Source: Sphingobacterium sp.
Lineage (GTDB): Bacteria > Bacteroidota > Bacteroidia > SpSt-205
DNA: 5,931 nt
Direction: 5' to 3'
Assembly (NCBI GenBank): GCA_028276345.1
Contig: JAPYWM010000087.1
Span: 1-5,931 of the forward strand
Below the pieces are notes generated by a model. The model saw nothing but the letters and a program-made list of their open reading frames with translations. It was not told the origin of the DNA and made no database searches. Position numbers and translations under genes: made by a program. Below, piece by piece: positions 5,450 through 5,931 of this stretch. Every line of letters starts with the position of its first letter. Positions within the stretch are counted from its first letter, which is position 1.

Positions 5450-5470
5450 TAACGTTTGTGCTTGTTTCTT

Positions 5471-5931
5471 TCACTGGGCTGATGCGACCGGCTGTACCAC
5501 CTCAAAGTACACCCGTCCATCAAAGGCGCGCAGATATACCGAGCTGCGAGGCGGGATTTCGCCGCTGAGGAGCTTCTCCGCCAGGGGGTTGAGGATGAGG
5601 TTCTGAATAACCCGCTTGAGCGGACGAGCACCGAACTGCACATCATACCCCAGCTCTCCCAGCAGCTCCACCACCTCCGGCTCCCAGGAAAGCTCTATAT
5701 CCTGGTCAGCGAGGCGCTTCTTGGCCTGATTGAGCTGGATGGTGACAATCTGGCTCAGCAGCTCGGGCGAGAGCGGCTCGAAAAGCACGATCTCATCGAT
5801 GCGGTTGAGGAATTCTGGGCGGAAGCTCTGCTTGAGGAGCATCATGATCTCTTCTCGGAGGCTCTGCATAAGGGTGTCCTTATCGTCGCCCCGGTAGTCG
5901 GCCAGACGCTCCATGATGAGGTGGGCGCCGA
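5471..5931 (-). CDS. clpB: ATP-dependent disaggregase ClpB, C-terminal part, truncated by window end
   Basis: The minus-strand frame is open from the window end to the TGA at 5471-5473, giving about 153 C-terminal residues; the rest of the roughly 860-residue protein lies outside. It begins GAHLIMERLADYRGDD, corresponding to the end of the second AAA+ module after the TSNxG segment, and continues with SFRPEFLNRIDEIVLFEPL, which contains the arginine-finger region, and YDVQFGARPLKRVIQ, the sensor-2 motif GARPLKR of ClpB/Hsp100. The end LLSGEIPPRSSVYL matches the small C-terminal domain. ClpB works in the cytosol with DnaK/DnaJ/GrpE to dissolve protein aggregates after heat stress. The FRPEFLNRID context without a ClpX-type zinc domain, and the family's NPLAxxxLSGE stretch, favour ClpB; ClpC shares part of this and is the main alternative. 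It is convergent with the upstream genes and has its own terminator. Heat-shock promoter elements would be outside the window. Confidence 0.88.
   Translation of the reverse strand, partial: GAHLIMERLADYRGDDKDTLMQSLREEIMMLLKQSFRPEFLNRIDEIVLFEPLSPELLSQIVTIQLNQAKKRLADQDIELSWEPEVVELLGELGYDVQFGARPLKRVIQNLILNPLAEKLLSGEIPPRSSVYLRAFDGRVYFEVVQPVASAQ

Noticed and set aside
1..5931. Mobile elements, CRISPR arrays, toxin-antitoxin or phage-defence genes
   Set aside because: No direct-repeat array, transposase motif, terminal inverted repeats or known defence domains were seen; all sizeable frames are accounted for by housekeeping or envelope genes.

Overview
The window is a compact, protein-coding stretch from what looks like a GC-rich member of the Bacteroidota or a close relative. 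The clues are: signal peptides ending in A|Q (MsrA and the outer-membrane protein), no convincing Shine-Dalgarno site before the confidently called genes, TAnnTTTG-type promoter boxes just before start codons, and a C-terminal SSF transporter fragment of the kind common in that phylum. A thermophilic or Rhodothermus-like lineage is possible from the GC content, but this is only a guess.

Layout, left to right. (1) 1-546: the C-terminal end of a sodium:solute symporter, cut by the window edge. (2) 547-691: a 145-base gap with a GC-rich hairpin, a T-run and a promoter-like box. (3) 692-2988: three overlapping plus-strand genes, namely an extended SDR (NAD-dependent epimerase/dehydratase-like), thiS and thiO. 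(4) 3036-4510: a DCC-family thiol-disulfide protein, purE and an exported msrA, tightly packed. (5) 4551-5387: an outer-membrane beta-barrel-like protein with a charged lysine/proline/glutamate tail. (6) 5424-5449: a strong palindrome that acts as terminator mainly for the minus strand. (7) 5471-5931: the C-terminal end of clpB on the minus strand, convergent with everything else and cut by the window edge.

Functionally, ThiS (sulfur carrier) and ThiO (glycine oxidase) supply the sulfur and the iminoglycine for the thiazole half of thiamine; their partner thiG and the other thi genes are not in the window. PurE belongs to purine synthesis, which also yields AIR, the precursor of the thiamine pyrimidine, but a functional link with thiS/thiO here is only an inference. 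The DCC protein and MsrA share a thiol/redox theme, and MsrA looks exported, next to an outer-membrane protein gene.

I do not see a clearly novel system, mobile element, CRISPR array or RNA gene. The most interesting signal is regulatory: the only two exact plus-strand TAnnTTTG boxes I found lie 4-5 bases upstream of start codons (692 and 4551), and a near match has the same spacing at purE (3390). This geometry predicts leaderless or almost leaderless transcripts.
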